From Acanthosoma haemorrhoidale (lineage: Eukaryota; Arthropoda; Insecta; Hemiptera; Acanthosomatidae): a stretch of DNA of 64,000 nt. Positions within the stretch are counted from its first letter, which is position 1, and every line of letters starts with the position of its first letter. The position numbers and the translations under genes are program-made. The notes under the pieces were generated by a model. It did not search any database and was not told the origin of the DNA. It worked only from the letters and a program-made list of their open reading frames with translations. The DNA is taken from assembly GCA_930367205.1 (NCBI GenBank), contig OV884012.1, positions 151,047,405-151,111,404 of the forward strand. Reading direction: 5' to 3'. Below, piece after piece: positions 44,952-56,775 of this stretch.

Positions 44952-46275
44952 ATTCTTTATTGTAATAAATTTACAATCTACCTTATAGGGCAATAAGTAA
45001 TTGTGATAAATGTTTTCATTCATACCATATTTACAATTTTCATTCACTCGCTCATTCGTAAGGTATTTACAAACAGCCCAGAGAACTCCCAAATCCAGAT
45101 GGTTCTCACCTCCCTCGCATGCAAAAGAGGAAGCGGAGTCTTGAGAAGTCCCCCACACTCCTCTGTCAGCCGTGTCACCATACGAGCCAGTGGAGGCTGA
45201 CCAAGAGCGCTCAGTAACCTGCCGTTTTAGTCTCCGAGGATCATTATAGGTATGAGTGGCACAGTGTAATGACTGTGCTAGGGGATTAGGGTGGTTAGGT
45301 AGGTTGCTATTGAATTTCATGAACATGGAAGGGATGAGTTCAAAATGTAAGGTATATTAAGATCGTTATAAAGGGTTTTTTAGCTTACGTAATAAGAGGA
45401 ATTTACAATTGTTCTCAGTACTTTTCATTGAAAGGATTGGATACGCTTAGCGTTCAACTTTTATGCTGTCCCCTACAGCTCTATTCAGTAGTCATTTATA
45501 TTCCATTGAAATATAGGGTGTTCTTTGAAGTAGTCTGTACAATTGGTCAAAGCGTCTGTTTAGTTCTTGTCTTTTTAGCCTCGTGTGTGGGTTCACGTCA
45601 GCCTTTTGTCCCAAAAGAAGCCTAAATACAGTACTGTCTCGGATATATAAGAGGAATGTAGTTTTTAAAAAACTAGAGCACAAGACTGGTAGCAGATGGT
45701 AAAGCTTATGTGGTAGCATTTTGCTTTTAAACATTTATTCACCACGGTTGCAACAATGCTCAATGTGGGGATGACAAGACTGTAGTGTCATCTGCAAATA
45801 TGGCTAAGAAGGTATTGGCAGAAGAGAGGACATCGGGCCAAGAGCACTGCCCTGTGGAACTCCTGCTTTTAAGGGGCAGTAGTTGGCATATCCCAAACCA
45901 CAGGGGACTTGGAAGAAGTGGTTTCAAAGGTAGGACTGTAGGATTAAAAAAATGGTCTGTGGTAAATTTTTTTTGAGCTTGTAAAGCAAACCTGTGTGCC
46001 AAACCCTGTCAAAAGCTTGAGCTATGTCCAGAAAGGCAGCAGTGCAATACTGTTTGGTTTCAAGGGTTGAGGATATGTGATCAACAACAGGAAGGCCTTG
46101 TTTAGTAGTGGAATGTCGTAGACGGTGAGTAGGAAAAAGGTTTTAGGATTCAACAATTGGAAGTAGAGATTTTAATAGGAGTTTTTTCATTATTTTTGAG
46201 AGGATAGGGAGTAGGCTATTTGGTGAATAGGACAATAATGGAATGTTTCCAGAGGAGAGGAAAGTGCGTAGTTCG
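44952..46275 (-). pseudogene. LINE-A copy l: the longest copy, RT domain to 3' end
   Basis: The minus strand carries RT domain relics from about 46275. An N-terminal stretch reads LPILSKIMKKLLLKSLLPIV. Motif A is AAFLDIAQAFDRVWH (about 45990-46035; catalytic Asp visible). Motif B is GVPQGSALGPM (about 45845-45880). Motif C is FLAIFADDTTVLSS (in frame 46002-45760). Then come VNPHTRLKRQELNRRFDQLY and RLLQRTPYISMEYK in frame 45734-45492, followed by a deletion and the C-terminus and long-type 3' UTR (45320-44952). Frameshifts lie between motifs B and C and after motif C, plus in-frame stops, so no protein could be made. RT in a live copy would reverse transcribe its RNA at a nicked target. The AATAAAG region has become ACAATAAAG with a short tail. 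Confidence 0.88.
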
Positions 46276-47014
46276 GATAATGTCGGTTACCAAACAGAGA
46301 AAAAACAATCAAGCAATACTTCACATCTGAGCTGCAATCATATTCAAGTATAAAAAAAAGATATCAGGAGGAGTATCCTGAGTATAATAGTAAGGTGTTA
46401 GTAAAAGCTCAACCTTACCAAGCGAACATAAACTAGCTTGAAATAGTGCAATAATTCGTGGTAGCCTCCTGGCCACTCTCTGTTCTATGTCCTATTCGTA
46501 TGTACGCTACATCGCATGCCATGAACATGTTCACTTTAGCATATTTTCGTTTAGGAGAAATTTGAAGCGTTTTCTGACTTCATTTAAGTTAAACCATAAT
46601 ATCACCATATTAAACCGCAGCAACATTTAAAGCCAAAATTCTTTAGCACATTAGCATAACTTATATTATGTGCATTACCTCTGCAAGAATAACTTTTCTT
46701 GTTTGCACCTTGGTTGCATCAAGCTATAAAACAGGCGTATAGATGACATAATCAGTTTGGAGATCTTAGACAAATAAAAAAATATCTAGCTTAGTAATGT
46801 TTATTATCAAAGCTTAAGCAGGTATCAACGAGAATAATATTTATTTTGAAATGCTAACCATCTATTAAAATCATCCAATTTTATCAATATTTTCAAACTC
46901 ACATTTAAACGCAGTTGAATTATTAGAAAATTTATGTAAATAAAAGATTGGTGGAGTATTAATCAGTACTTTCGATGGTATTTTTCGAACACATCTCATG
47001 TCCATTTTGAAATC
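46276..47014. other. AT-rich DNA, nothing recognised
   Basis: May include the decayed 5' edge of LINE-A copy l at its left margin. No other feature. Confidence 0.35.
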
Positions 47015-47420
47015 ATTTCGACCAGGGCTAAAGGAAAGGAAAGATTTTCTCTTCGGTGGCAAAAACTTTTCGACGTAATGCCTCCTCCAAGTCGGGGGAA
47101 GAGAAATGAAATGAACGAGTGGGGAAAAATTATGCGGAGCGATAACCGCCTTGGAAGCTGACCAAGGAACTGCGGGCCCATAACTCACCCTTTGACTGCT
47201 GGCTAGTCGGCTCTGCGTTAATCAGGGATTTCTATTTCTCCGTTTTCTGGGAAAGGTTTTTAGGAGGGGACCCACATCCGAAAACCTCCCCCAACTATCC
47301 CCCAACCTCAAATCCCACTAGGGTAGTCCTTAATGTACAAACCCTGTACAGCTCGTGCTCCGTTTCCATTGGCTAAGGAATCCTGCATGGATTACTCTAC
47401 AATAACGTGGTATTAGTCAC
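47015..47420. promoter_or_regulatory. GC-richer single-copy island, candidate regulatory DNA
   Basis: Contains GCGGAGCGATAACCGCCTTG (GATAA and a runt-type AACCGC core adjacent) and an inverted CCAAT box (CCATTGGCTA, about 47367). The nested minus-strand frames (46871-47188) show no domain. It differs in composition from the surrounding AT-rich DNA. Inference only. Confidence 0.28.
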
Positions 47421-48424
47421 GCTGATTTATTTAACTATATGGGCAGGCAAGGTCTAATAATTAAACTACTTAGATTTTATAGCACCAATTTCACGTCATG
47501 TCCATTAAGGAAGTTATGGTGGCCGCAAAGGGAGACTTCAAGTTTCACGTCTAATAACTAAAATTAGTTTCTATTATAACTTTGGAATAATAATATTGCA
47601 ACTAAAATAGCTTGGTAACTAATATCTAACATGGATGAAGAAAAAAATGAAAAGCCCTATTGACAACGTTAAACATGTTATATTTTTTTAAACTCATTTC
47701 AACCCTATATTTTTATTACAGCATACAAAAGCATAAATATGACTTTTTTGAGAGAATAATATGTAAACTGAATATTAATTTATGTATTTTTGGTAGCATC
47801 TATCCAAGTGGGTAATTGGCTGACAAAATTACAGAAATGTCCCATGTACGATTACAATTCTTTTTTACTCGTGTTGTTTTTCGGAATGGAATTTTATTCT
47901 ATATTTTAAAGAAAAATTATTTATTTTACACTTTACATAGAATAGTTTTCACTATCGCAGATATGCTTTTTGATGGCAAATAATAACATAAATAACAACT
48001 CTTAGATTAACATATGTATTAGATTGACTAGTTTTTATTTAATGTATTACGTTTGCAAACTACCTTGCAGTTGAGAACTGCAAAGGAGGTGAAAGTGTTA
48101 AAGGATTTAACAAGACGTTGTTGAGTAAGCCTCAGGAAAAACGCGCAATGTGTGTTAACAGAGCTGTTGCTTTTCTGCTTGGGTATCAGCAATCATATTA
48201 TGACACAAACACACACACATTGAAGCATACAGATTCCAAAGTGATTTTACTACTGTATATCTAAATCAATAACCCTGTTTGGCAAATCGTTTTGATAAAG
48301 CATTCTTGTATTAGAACGCTTTAAGGGATTTATCTGTAGGGTTATTCCTTGATCTAAGAGTTAATTTCAGGTCACGTGCTAACACCAAATCTGATTTCAA
48401 ATAGTTAATAATATAATAATAATA
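47421..48424. other. AT-rich DNA, nothing recognised
   Basis: A short (CA)n run lies near 48206-48219. No gene. Confidence 0.35.
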
Positions 48425-48616
48425 GACTCCGCTTCTTCCTTCGCACGCGAGGGAGGTGACAACCATGTGGACTTTCTGGGCTGTTTCTAAATACTGTATG
48501 AATGAGCGAGTGAATGAAATCGTAAATATGGTATGAATGAGATCATATATCGCGATTACTTATTGCCCAATGGGGCGGATTGTAATTTTACCATAATAAA
48601 CTTGTTTATCTATCTA
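48425..48616 (+). mobile_element. LINE-A copy m
   Basis: 192 bp of 3' UTR only, from GACTCCGCTTCTTCCTTCGC to ACCATAATAAACTTGTTTAT. It sits in an ATA/AAT-rich target: AATAATAAT-type sequence lies on both sides, so a duplication is likely but its ends cannot be fixed. Confidence 0.82.
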
Positions 48617-48824
48617 ATAATAATAATATACTTTATAGTACGGTTGTACTAACAAATGTTGTACATGATACCTAAAAAATACATCTGTGTATAGTGAATC
48701 ATTTTATTAACGGGTAAAATAAATGGTCATAAAAGAATTATAAGTGTACTGAAACAGAGATGACTTGATAAAAACCTGCTTGGTCTGCCAGGGACTAAAG
48801 CCCAGCAGTCAACCCTTCCTTCAG

Positions 48825-49148
48825 GACCAGAACAGGAGAGAGAGAGGAGGAAAGAAGCAAAGACTATTGCCCCTCGCAATTGTTAAATTAAAACCACATC
48901 TGCCACAACAGAGGTCTACAAAAGTATTTCCTGAGAGTTATTTTCGTTCGTTTATCTAGGTCTAATATCCCTATACAACATACAAGTGCGCTAAGCCATA
49001 TTACTCAATTCTACAATAACTGGCTTGTATAGCAACAATACAACCAATACCGCGAAATATACATAAACTTAGAAATATACAGTTTACGAAATATACTGAT
49101 GTTCGCAAAAGTTCATATATTGAGCTCCAAAATATATCCAGCATTGAG
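48825..49148 (+). repeat. Repeat E, copy 2
   Basis: Matches 14420-14748 (see copy 1). GA-rich start (GGAGAGAGAGAGGAGGAAAG), then TTGTTAAATTAAAACCACAT and on to ATATATCCAGCATTGA. It carries two short blocks missing from copy 1. Confidence 0.7.
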
Positions 49149-49234
49149 AGAGAGAGTGGCATTCTTCAATGTGTTTCTGGAGTTCTCAACTCCTAGAGTT
49201 TGTATGAAATGAAAAAGAAGTGAGAAATTAAAAA

Positions 49235-49775
49235 AATAGTCCATGATTCTGAGAAAACGGCTTTATTAGGACCGGAGGCCGTACGGCTAAGACTCTTTTT
49301 CCCTTTGATAACGATAGTAACAGTAAGTATGTTAGCAAATAAAGTGAAGGGCATAGGGAACAATAAACAGGGCTGCTCAGGATATATATAGGGTCCTTTC
49401 GGTCTAGAGTGAAAAAAAGGACGACCGAAGTGGCTAAATGCAGGCAGAAGAGGTCGCTCCTGTCCCAAACCTCTTTCTCTCTCGTTCGTTTCACCTTCCA
49501 AGATCACTAATAAAATCCCAAATCCCTGCCCTTCGCCAAGTCCCGTTCCCTCCGATCTTATTCCAACGAGAGGTGTTGCAAGAGCAACTGTTGAAATAAA
49601 ACGGGAAATAAAACCGGTAGCTTTACGCAGGGCCGGAAAGGTAAGCCGATTGTTTGGCGCAAGATAACATTGATGGCAGGCGGTTTATGGCCAGTGAGCC
49701 GATCGAATCCCTGCGCAAGATTGCTAAACTCTGTCGAGGGTCATTTGTCCCTGGCAACATTGTCCCGATACTTAA
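49235..49775. promoter_or_regulatory. GC-richer single-copy island, candidate regulatory DNA
   Basis: A mixed-composition block without a convincing frame. It includes GGCGGTTTATGGCCAGTG (a TTTATGG posterior-Hox-like core), CAAGATAACATTGATGG and a run of AATAAA sequences. It is not repeated in the window. Antisense frames at 49193-49507 show no domain. Confidence 0.28.
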
Positions 49776-52652
49776 CTTGAAAGTACTCCTACTTCGATTT
49801 TTATATCGTTTTTGTTGCTGAAAAGTGAGTGAAACAACGAAAAAATGTTATTTTACTGCTACAAATTGAAACACTCCCGATGCATGCTTATCAAATGATT
49901 TATTTTCATAATAAATTCTGGTAAGAATAAATGTGGGTTTGCAGTTGAGCCAAAAGCCTAACACACTAAAATGAGATTGTGGATGGCAAGGCCATAATCA
50001 CCATAATGAGTAAGGGTGCATAGACCGCAAGCTCGGGGTTGAATACATAACCTAAAATAATGATTGTTTATAAACATACATTAATAAATTATGTCCTATA
50101 TTTTCTTAATGCTTTTTTTGGAGACTATGAATTACCAAATATGACCTTTATCAAAAGACAATACAAGGAGCATATTTTAAGCTGGAGCACTTCTTTAGTG
50201 TCGAATTGGTACTCCCAGTACATTTCAAAGGAACTCACTTGGTTATATTTTGTTCCAAGGTATTGCAATTTAACCGGTACAAAATCAACTTATCTTAACT
50301 AAATCTGTCGATTTTAATTTCAAAAATTAAAGTAAATTGTGATTCATCACACAAATAAGGGTGCTGTTACGGCTGGGGAAATGAATCCAGATATATAATC
50401 TGATGTCATACTCAATATATTTTTTTAATCTGAAGTACGTAATTAATATTTTATTAATTAATTAATGACACGTAATCGTATTTTATGGTGATGGTAGTAT
50501 TTATTTATTTGTCCCATTCATGGATTTACAGTTTCAGGTTGACTAAGGTACTCACTCTAAACGCACACTAAACAAAAGCCACCTAAACAGATAGATAGGA
50601 AACTGATAAAAATAAATGAATACGAGAAAATGGAAAGTTTTAAAATGTTATAAAATTGAATTAAATATGTGAGTTTTTTTTGGGGGGGGGGAGCCCCGGG
50701 GGAGGCTGGAAAAACCACTAATTTTAGTAGGAAAAATAAAAAATCAACTAAAAGTTGTTCAATGTTCTTTTTCAATTTTTCTGTTGTTTGTTTTTCAATT
50801 ACATTTTTGGAACTTTTACCGTTTCAAAGCGCTTCCACTGATTCAGGCATGTTGTTGTGAAGGTGCATGCAAAACGTTGAAATTATTTTAATAGTGTGAT
50901 GTAACAGGTCTCCCTGCCTAGGATGGTAAGCCGATGAGAGGTTTGCGTAGATAGCACAAAAGAATGGCTGTTATTATGAAATTATGTGAATGAGAGACCG
51001 TCCGATTCATCTAAGACCCTCACGACCTCTCACTGCGAGCCCCGGTCAGGGGTGACGGGCACATCGCTATTGCGTTGCGAGGAATTGCGGAATCGCATTT
51101 GGGTTCAATACTCAGACCTGTGATCACGACATTACTGGAGGTCTCTATGTTCAGAAAGTTTTTTTATGAGGATTTTAATCACAATAATTTCTTACCCTTA
51201 CGAAACTGAAATTCTTTTCATGCCAAAGGATATTGAGAAAGAATTTGAGAGGTCTACAATTTCGAGTTAATTTTCCATATGGCCAACATTTTATCGAATT
51301 CAGGACGAGAAGGAAAATATGTACGATTTACATTTTTCTGTTCATAATATACTAACTGCACAGTAGCTGATGATCCAACTATGTAGTACGTTAGAGTAGC
51401 GTTACTGTCGTTTAGTGATGCAAGATAACTCTTCAAAGATGACTGACTGAAAAGTAAATTCACTCACCTTAACAAAATAACAGTTATAGTGTGAAAGGTG
51501 GATTTACCAACCATTATCTCGCTTAGCAGAGATGGATTTATGCTTTATTTGCCAAGTTTGCCAAAACATCCACCATTCAAAAAAAAATCTAAACCGTAAC
51601 TATTTAGAAAAATACGTCAAATAACTAACAGTGACTGGTTTTGATTAAATAGTTAGGACCTTGTCAGTCCATATAAAATAATTTAAGCACACTTGTAACT
51701 TTATGTTACATAAATTTAAGTACATGTTGTAACTTGTACATTTATGTAACTTATTAGTTACATGAAACAAGCGGTTACCATTAAAGTATCATTGGAAAAT
51801 TGATTTAGTTATTCGCGGTTGTGGCCCTCATTCACATCAATTACCTCTGCTCCTCAACAGAGATGATTCATTCGTAGTTAATTAGTGAGCCCTGAATAAT
51901 TGGGGATTTATTCAACATCAAAAGGGTCTTTCCGATGTAACAGACTTTTAAAAAAAAATTTCGAGGATCAAATTTCATTTATAAAAGCCACCGTACACGA
52001 GTTATTAAAATCCCAATTTATTTCGACTCCAGGGAGCTTTGAAATTTTAACCAATTACCAACTTAAACGAAAAGTAAACAAAGAGCATATTACTTCACAA
52101 AAGCAAATGAAAATGCTTTAGAAAACGAAAATTAAATTTAATGACTACAGTCAAAATTAAATAATTTTAACTACAACCACCGGTGCTAATAAGACATATG
52201 CACGTTGATTATTCCGTTTGAATATATATCATTAAAACAAGACCTTATTTATCTAGCATATACACAGTTTTTAATTGAACCTGAATTATTATCAAAACGA
52301 AAATAGGTTCTACAAGAAAACTAAACCTAAAATAGCCATTTAAGTGGCAAGCATAAACCTCGCTAAGGCAGGAGTATAATATGCACCAAATCAATAACTA
52401 AACAAATTGTCTATATCCTGTTTTTAACAGTTGGTTATGATATTCACCATGAGCTTAGTATTGGACATAGTTCGGACACAGCATGTACCCAGGATTACTT
52501 GTGGCCTTAAAGTACTTATGAACCAACCGCAAGGTTTTGGTGTTTGAGAATCACTTTATAGTCTGTCAGTTGTTTCAGCTGTTTGTATGGTCGTCTAGTG
52601 GAGCCGACTAGAGAATTATGTAGAGATTTAACCTTTAAGTGGCAAAAGGTAC
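49776..52652. other. AT-rich DNA; hairpin near 51700-51752
   Basis: Around 51704 GTTACATAAATTTAAGTACA is followed after a short loop by TTGTACATTTATGTAAC, an imperfect inverted repeat. A G run lies near 50683-50691. A B-box-like GGGTTCAATACTC at about 51100 lacks a matching box A. No gene recognised. Confidence 0.35.
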
Positions 52653-53381
52653 TGTCGGGTCGTCACGAGGGGGGTGCCTGGTCACCCAGGCCTGGTGAAA
52701 AGTGAGGATTGTTTGAGTTTGTAACCTGGACATTCGTTTCATGACGGCTTTACTACTGACTCCATTTTTGATAGGTATGTGCCCCGACAGTGCACTATGT
52801 TCAGGAGAAGAGGTACAGGGTAGGTTATAGGTAGTTTATGTGGTCTTGGAATGACCACGAATTCAGACTCGGTATCTGAGGGTAGGCGAAAACCGTCCGG
52901 ATCCCAAAGGCGAGTGTGAACCGGAGAGAGAGGGAGACTGGATTACCGCAGGAGGTCTGCTCGAAAAATTTTCAGAGCCACGGCAACCGTCGTCCGCGAG
53001 GAAGAGGTCTTTACCAAGGAGGTGCTAGTTTTAGCGAGACGAAGGCAGAGATTCCCACTGGGATGGTGTGGGGCCTGACAACGTGGGACTAGAACATAGC
53101 GAGGTTAGGAAAGAGAGATGTAAAGGTTTTTCATACAGAAGCAGTCGGGTTTTCAGAGTTCCAGCGGGAGCCACGAGCCAGTGAGTAGGTTCCAAGAGAG
53201 AATGATTTACAGGGCCTAGGGGGCCGCCTTAAGTACCCGGTAATTATTGCCCTTAGCCAATAACCATCGAGATTGGTGTAACCAACGGCATTCGACTTCT
53301 TTGTCCTCTGGGAGAGGCTGCCAAGGGTTGCTTAGGGTCTGCGATCGGTTCCCTCATCTGGTGGGGTACCTGCGACTGACA
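52653..53381 (+). repeat. Possible LTR (solo or truncated element)
   Basis: A GC-rich 729-bp block that begins TGTCGGGTCGTCACGAGG and can be read as ending ...GCGACTGACA. Two bases later comes TGGTGACCC, which looks like a primer-binding-site start. TG...CA ends plus TGG two bases downstream is the layout of a 5' LTR. There is no second LTR in the window, no pol sequence and no target duplication that I could verify. The region could equally be unrelated GC-rich DNA. Confidence 0.25.
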
Positions 53382-54664
53382 GCTGGTGACCCATCTCATG
53401 TAACTACTTGGCCCCCGCATTTTTTTATTGCTTAACACATTTACAATGATTTATATTTTGTTTATGTTATTTACATTTGTCTATAATACATTTAGTTCAT
53501 GTTATTTACATTTGTTTACAATATATATACAATAGAGTATAGGGTGATTTATCTTATGTAAGTAGCGGTCGCTACAGGTACGATTCCGGTATAAGGCAGT
53601 AGGTATGAAGTATTGCTAGTGGCATTTCCAGCCTGCACGCCTTATTCTATCAAAAGCCTTGTACGTCAGCAAACATTGTTCCCTCATTATCCATCATATT
53701 GTTTTCATTTATAATGGAATCAGGTAAATAATTATAATTTTATACTTCTAAACTTTCATAGGGAGTGTTAAATTTCAATAACGGAATAGTAAAATAAATT
53801 TTGTCTCCCTTGCATACTTAACTTTTTTACCCGATCCCGTTTAGTAATGGTTTAGTTTTTAATTAGTTAACTAACTTCTAGTTAAATTAGATGGAATTTG
53901 AAAATGAACTGACTGTCCGTTCTTGAATTAACCCCTATATCTCCCAACGTGAAGCGAATTACTTAAATACAATCAATGCTCGATTTAAAGAATATTTTAT
54001 TTGATATTTGTGCAACAACAATCGAACAATGTGCTTAAATAATGCAAACAAATATTTTAAAAAGTATAACTAGGGTATGCAGTCCTTCCTATAGATGCTG
54101 GGCTATATTCCTTCCCCACATGGAGCTTCTATAAATAAGGAGAAATAGAGGTAGAAGCTAGTTTTGAATAAGTTAACATTGGAATAGAATGTTGAATAGT
54201 GGTTTGCTAGAGACAGGCTCTACACAACAGGACAGGAACTGAATACCACCGAGGCGTGTAGGAAGAGAAGCGGGCGTCCTTTACTGGCCCACGTGACTAT
54301 CGGCCTTGCGCTACGGTACACGCCCTAGCACAATTAATGCAAACAACTTTATACTGCCTGCATTACTGAGCTTGGATATGCGAAATCACTTTACTTCATC
54401 ATGGCCAGTAAGTATCAAGGCATCTGGTGCACCAACCTCACCTTCGGCCTTAAATTCACCCTTCTACTTTTTAAGGAATACGTCCAAAAAATCCCCACTA
54501 CGAACAGTTTCGTTAAGGTTTCAGAAAGGAATTTACTGTCAGTTTTAATCACTTGTTATGGTTATAGTCTACTAATGTTAAAATACAGAACATATGATTA
54601 ATCAGGACGTCAAAATCTATCATTTTATACCCTACACAGAAGAATAAGAAAATATTTATTTTTT
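53382..54664. other. AT-rich DNA, nothing recognised
   Basis: Imperfect TTATTTACATTTGT repeats at about 53468-53525. GC-richer stretch at 54220-54480 with frames 54306-54548 and 54401-54601 that show no motif. Confidence 0.35.
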
Positions 54665-54678
54665 AATTACTCTAGTAA

Positions 54679-55100
54679 AAGGCGAAAGATTTATTCGCTT
54701 TGAAAGGAGACCAGAGTTAAGTCCAGAGTCCTTTCAATCCAAAGTCCTGAGAACAATAGTAAATGCCCGTTATTACGTCAGCAACAAAACCCTTCATAAC
54801 GACCTTAATATACCCTACATTCTAGAACTCATCCCTTCCAAGTTTATGAAATTCCACAGTAGCATTTACAACCACCCTAATCCTGTAGCACAGTCTTTGC
54901 ACTGGCCACTCATCCCTATAATCCTCCTCGGAGACTGAAACGGCAGTGGCCTCGTGACCTGTTATAATCGCGTGACAGTGGGAGTCCTGGCAATGGCCAG
55001 TTTCTCCAATCATGTTATATGGTATGAATGAGATCATTTACCTGTATTATTATTGCCTTATAAAAGGTAGATTGTAATTATTGCACAATAAAGATTGTTG

Positions 55101-55126
<26 letters not shown>
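54679..55126 (+). mobile_element. LINE-A copy n, short-UTR type with poly(A) and 14-bp duplication
   Basis: A 448-bp insertion containing the ORF2 C-terminus (QSFQSKVLRTIVNA... NKTLHND... WPRDL, now with small indels) and a short 3' UTR in which the ~200-bp middle block is deleted. It ends TTATTGCACAATAAAGATTG, TTGAATA and a long A run. The perfect duplication AATTACTCTAGTAA (54665-54678 and 55127-55140) and the intact A tail suggest a comparatively recent insertion. The first ~45 bp (54679-54725) do not match the other LINE-A copies. Confidence 0.9.
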
Positions 55127-55131
<5 letters not shown>

Positions 55132-55140
55132 CTCTAGTAA

Positions 55141-56654
55141 TTTACTAACGACCCTTACTAATGCAGTGATTACCATAATGTATTTTATAGCTATGGTATT
55201 ATACTGTTGTATTTATTTTTAAGATCATTGGAGAATCAAATAGAATTAAAATGTAAAATATCGAGCATCGTAAAAAATCCGGGTTCAATTATAAGTCTAT
55301 ATATACAACTTAATCACGATTCATTGAATTTTTTTTTGGGCTTTGCAATATCAAATGGAAACTTGTAAATAGTAGCGTGTCTCTAGCTTAAACAGGGTAC
55401 CCAAAAATATAAGATTTCTCTGTGAAAGTAAATGCCCTTGACACTGACACGGTTGGAAACATAATATAAAGGTTTACAGTTTTGCTAAACTAACAGTACC
55501 CTAAAAACCCCACAGGGTATTTTGGTCCTAAGGTATCACACCTGGGTACTGAAATCTGCGGAAGATTTAACTTAACTCGTGCTAGGACACGGTTCGGACT
55601 CCAAAATTATTTGCGGTATGCGAAAGTTTTCGACGAGCTTCTTAGTAGGCTTCAGATTCACCTCCTCAAGGTTTCAAACAGAAGGCCTCTGAAGGAACTT
55701 AGTTCTGATTAACGCACCTCACATACATATCTATATAGTTATAATAAATTAAACCAGAGTTTAAACGGAATAAATATTAAAAATAATTCCAATATTTAGA
55801 TAGAAAATTTGACTGTAACATAAACGCATCTCAGCTTCCCTGCCCGGAACCGAAATATAGAATATCGTTCAAATGCAAACAGGTTTCTATTACTTACTAA
55901 GTCAACTAATTTACCAATGACTCGGCTTCAAATGTAGTTTTATGCAAGTCATTTCCAGTTTTATGCAGTGCTGCTAACTCACCTGAAACAAAAATTTCAC
56001 ATTTTAATTTGTACATTTCGTATGGAGAAAAGTATTCCAAATATAAAAAAAAAATACAGAAATATATTCTACTGATCACATACATTGAGAACTTTCAGCA
56101 CTAGACAAAGTTATTACAATTTATTTTTTTTTTTAAATGCTGTTTGACTATTAGAACAGCAGACAAAATATCAGACATAATAAGGAATACAGAAACTGGA
56201 AAGCAAGTAAAATGAAGAGTTTCGGTGAAGAAGCGCGTAAGTGGAAATGCAAGGCCTAACAGGAGTCAGGCAAGAGATGTGTCCAAGCTTGCCTAGAATA
56301 GGCTCCACGAGACATGGCCAATGGGATAACTAGGCTGAGAGGCATGCACGAGACATGGCCAATGGGATAACTACTCCAGTGACAAAGGGGGTGAAGTTCC
56401 TCAAACTCAAGAAATAATTAATACCAGCACATATGAAACATAAAAAGATGTAATATACTTTTGTTTGCCCTGTTAACAGAAGACGGTTGTGACTTGAATA
56501 TGACAGCAGGGCTCAAATAGATTCTTCAGATAAAAATAAACTGGTATCGTCCTATTTCTAACGTTTCCTATAATATAATAAAAATTGCTGTAAACATTTT
56601 TTTTTTACAGTCTACTGCAGTGCACCTGATTAGATTATTTATTTTGATACTTAA
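55141..56654. other. Intergenic DNA; 27-bp direct repeat at 56306-56373
   Basis: CACGAGACATGGCCAATGGG(ATAACTA) occurs at 56306-56332 and 56347-56373. GC-richer mixed DNA lies at 55530-55720. No gene. Confidence 0.4.
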
Positions 56655-56775
56655 TAGACCTTGTTTGTAAATACTGTATGAATGAGCAAGTGAATGAAAA
56701 TTGTAAATATGGTATGAATGCGAACATTTATCACAATTAATATGGCAGATTGTAATTTTAACGTAATAAAGAAGT
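56655..56775 (+). mobile_element. LINE-A copy o
   Basis: About 120 bp of 3' UTR end: TTTGTAAATACTGTATGAAT, ATTGTAAATATGGTATGAAT, GGCAGATTGTAATTTTAACG and TAATAAAG. Confidence 0.82.

Noticed and set aside
51040..51125. B-box-like GGGTTCAATACTC
   Set aside because: No acceptable box A upstream and no arm pairing.
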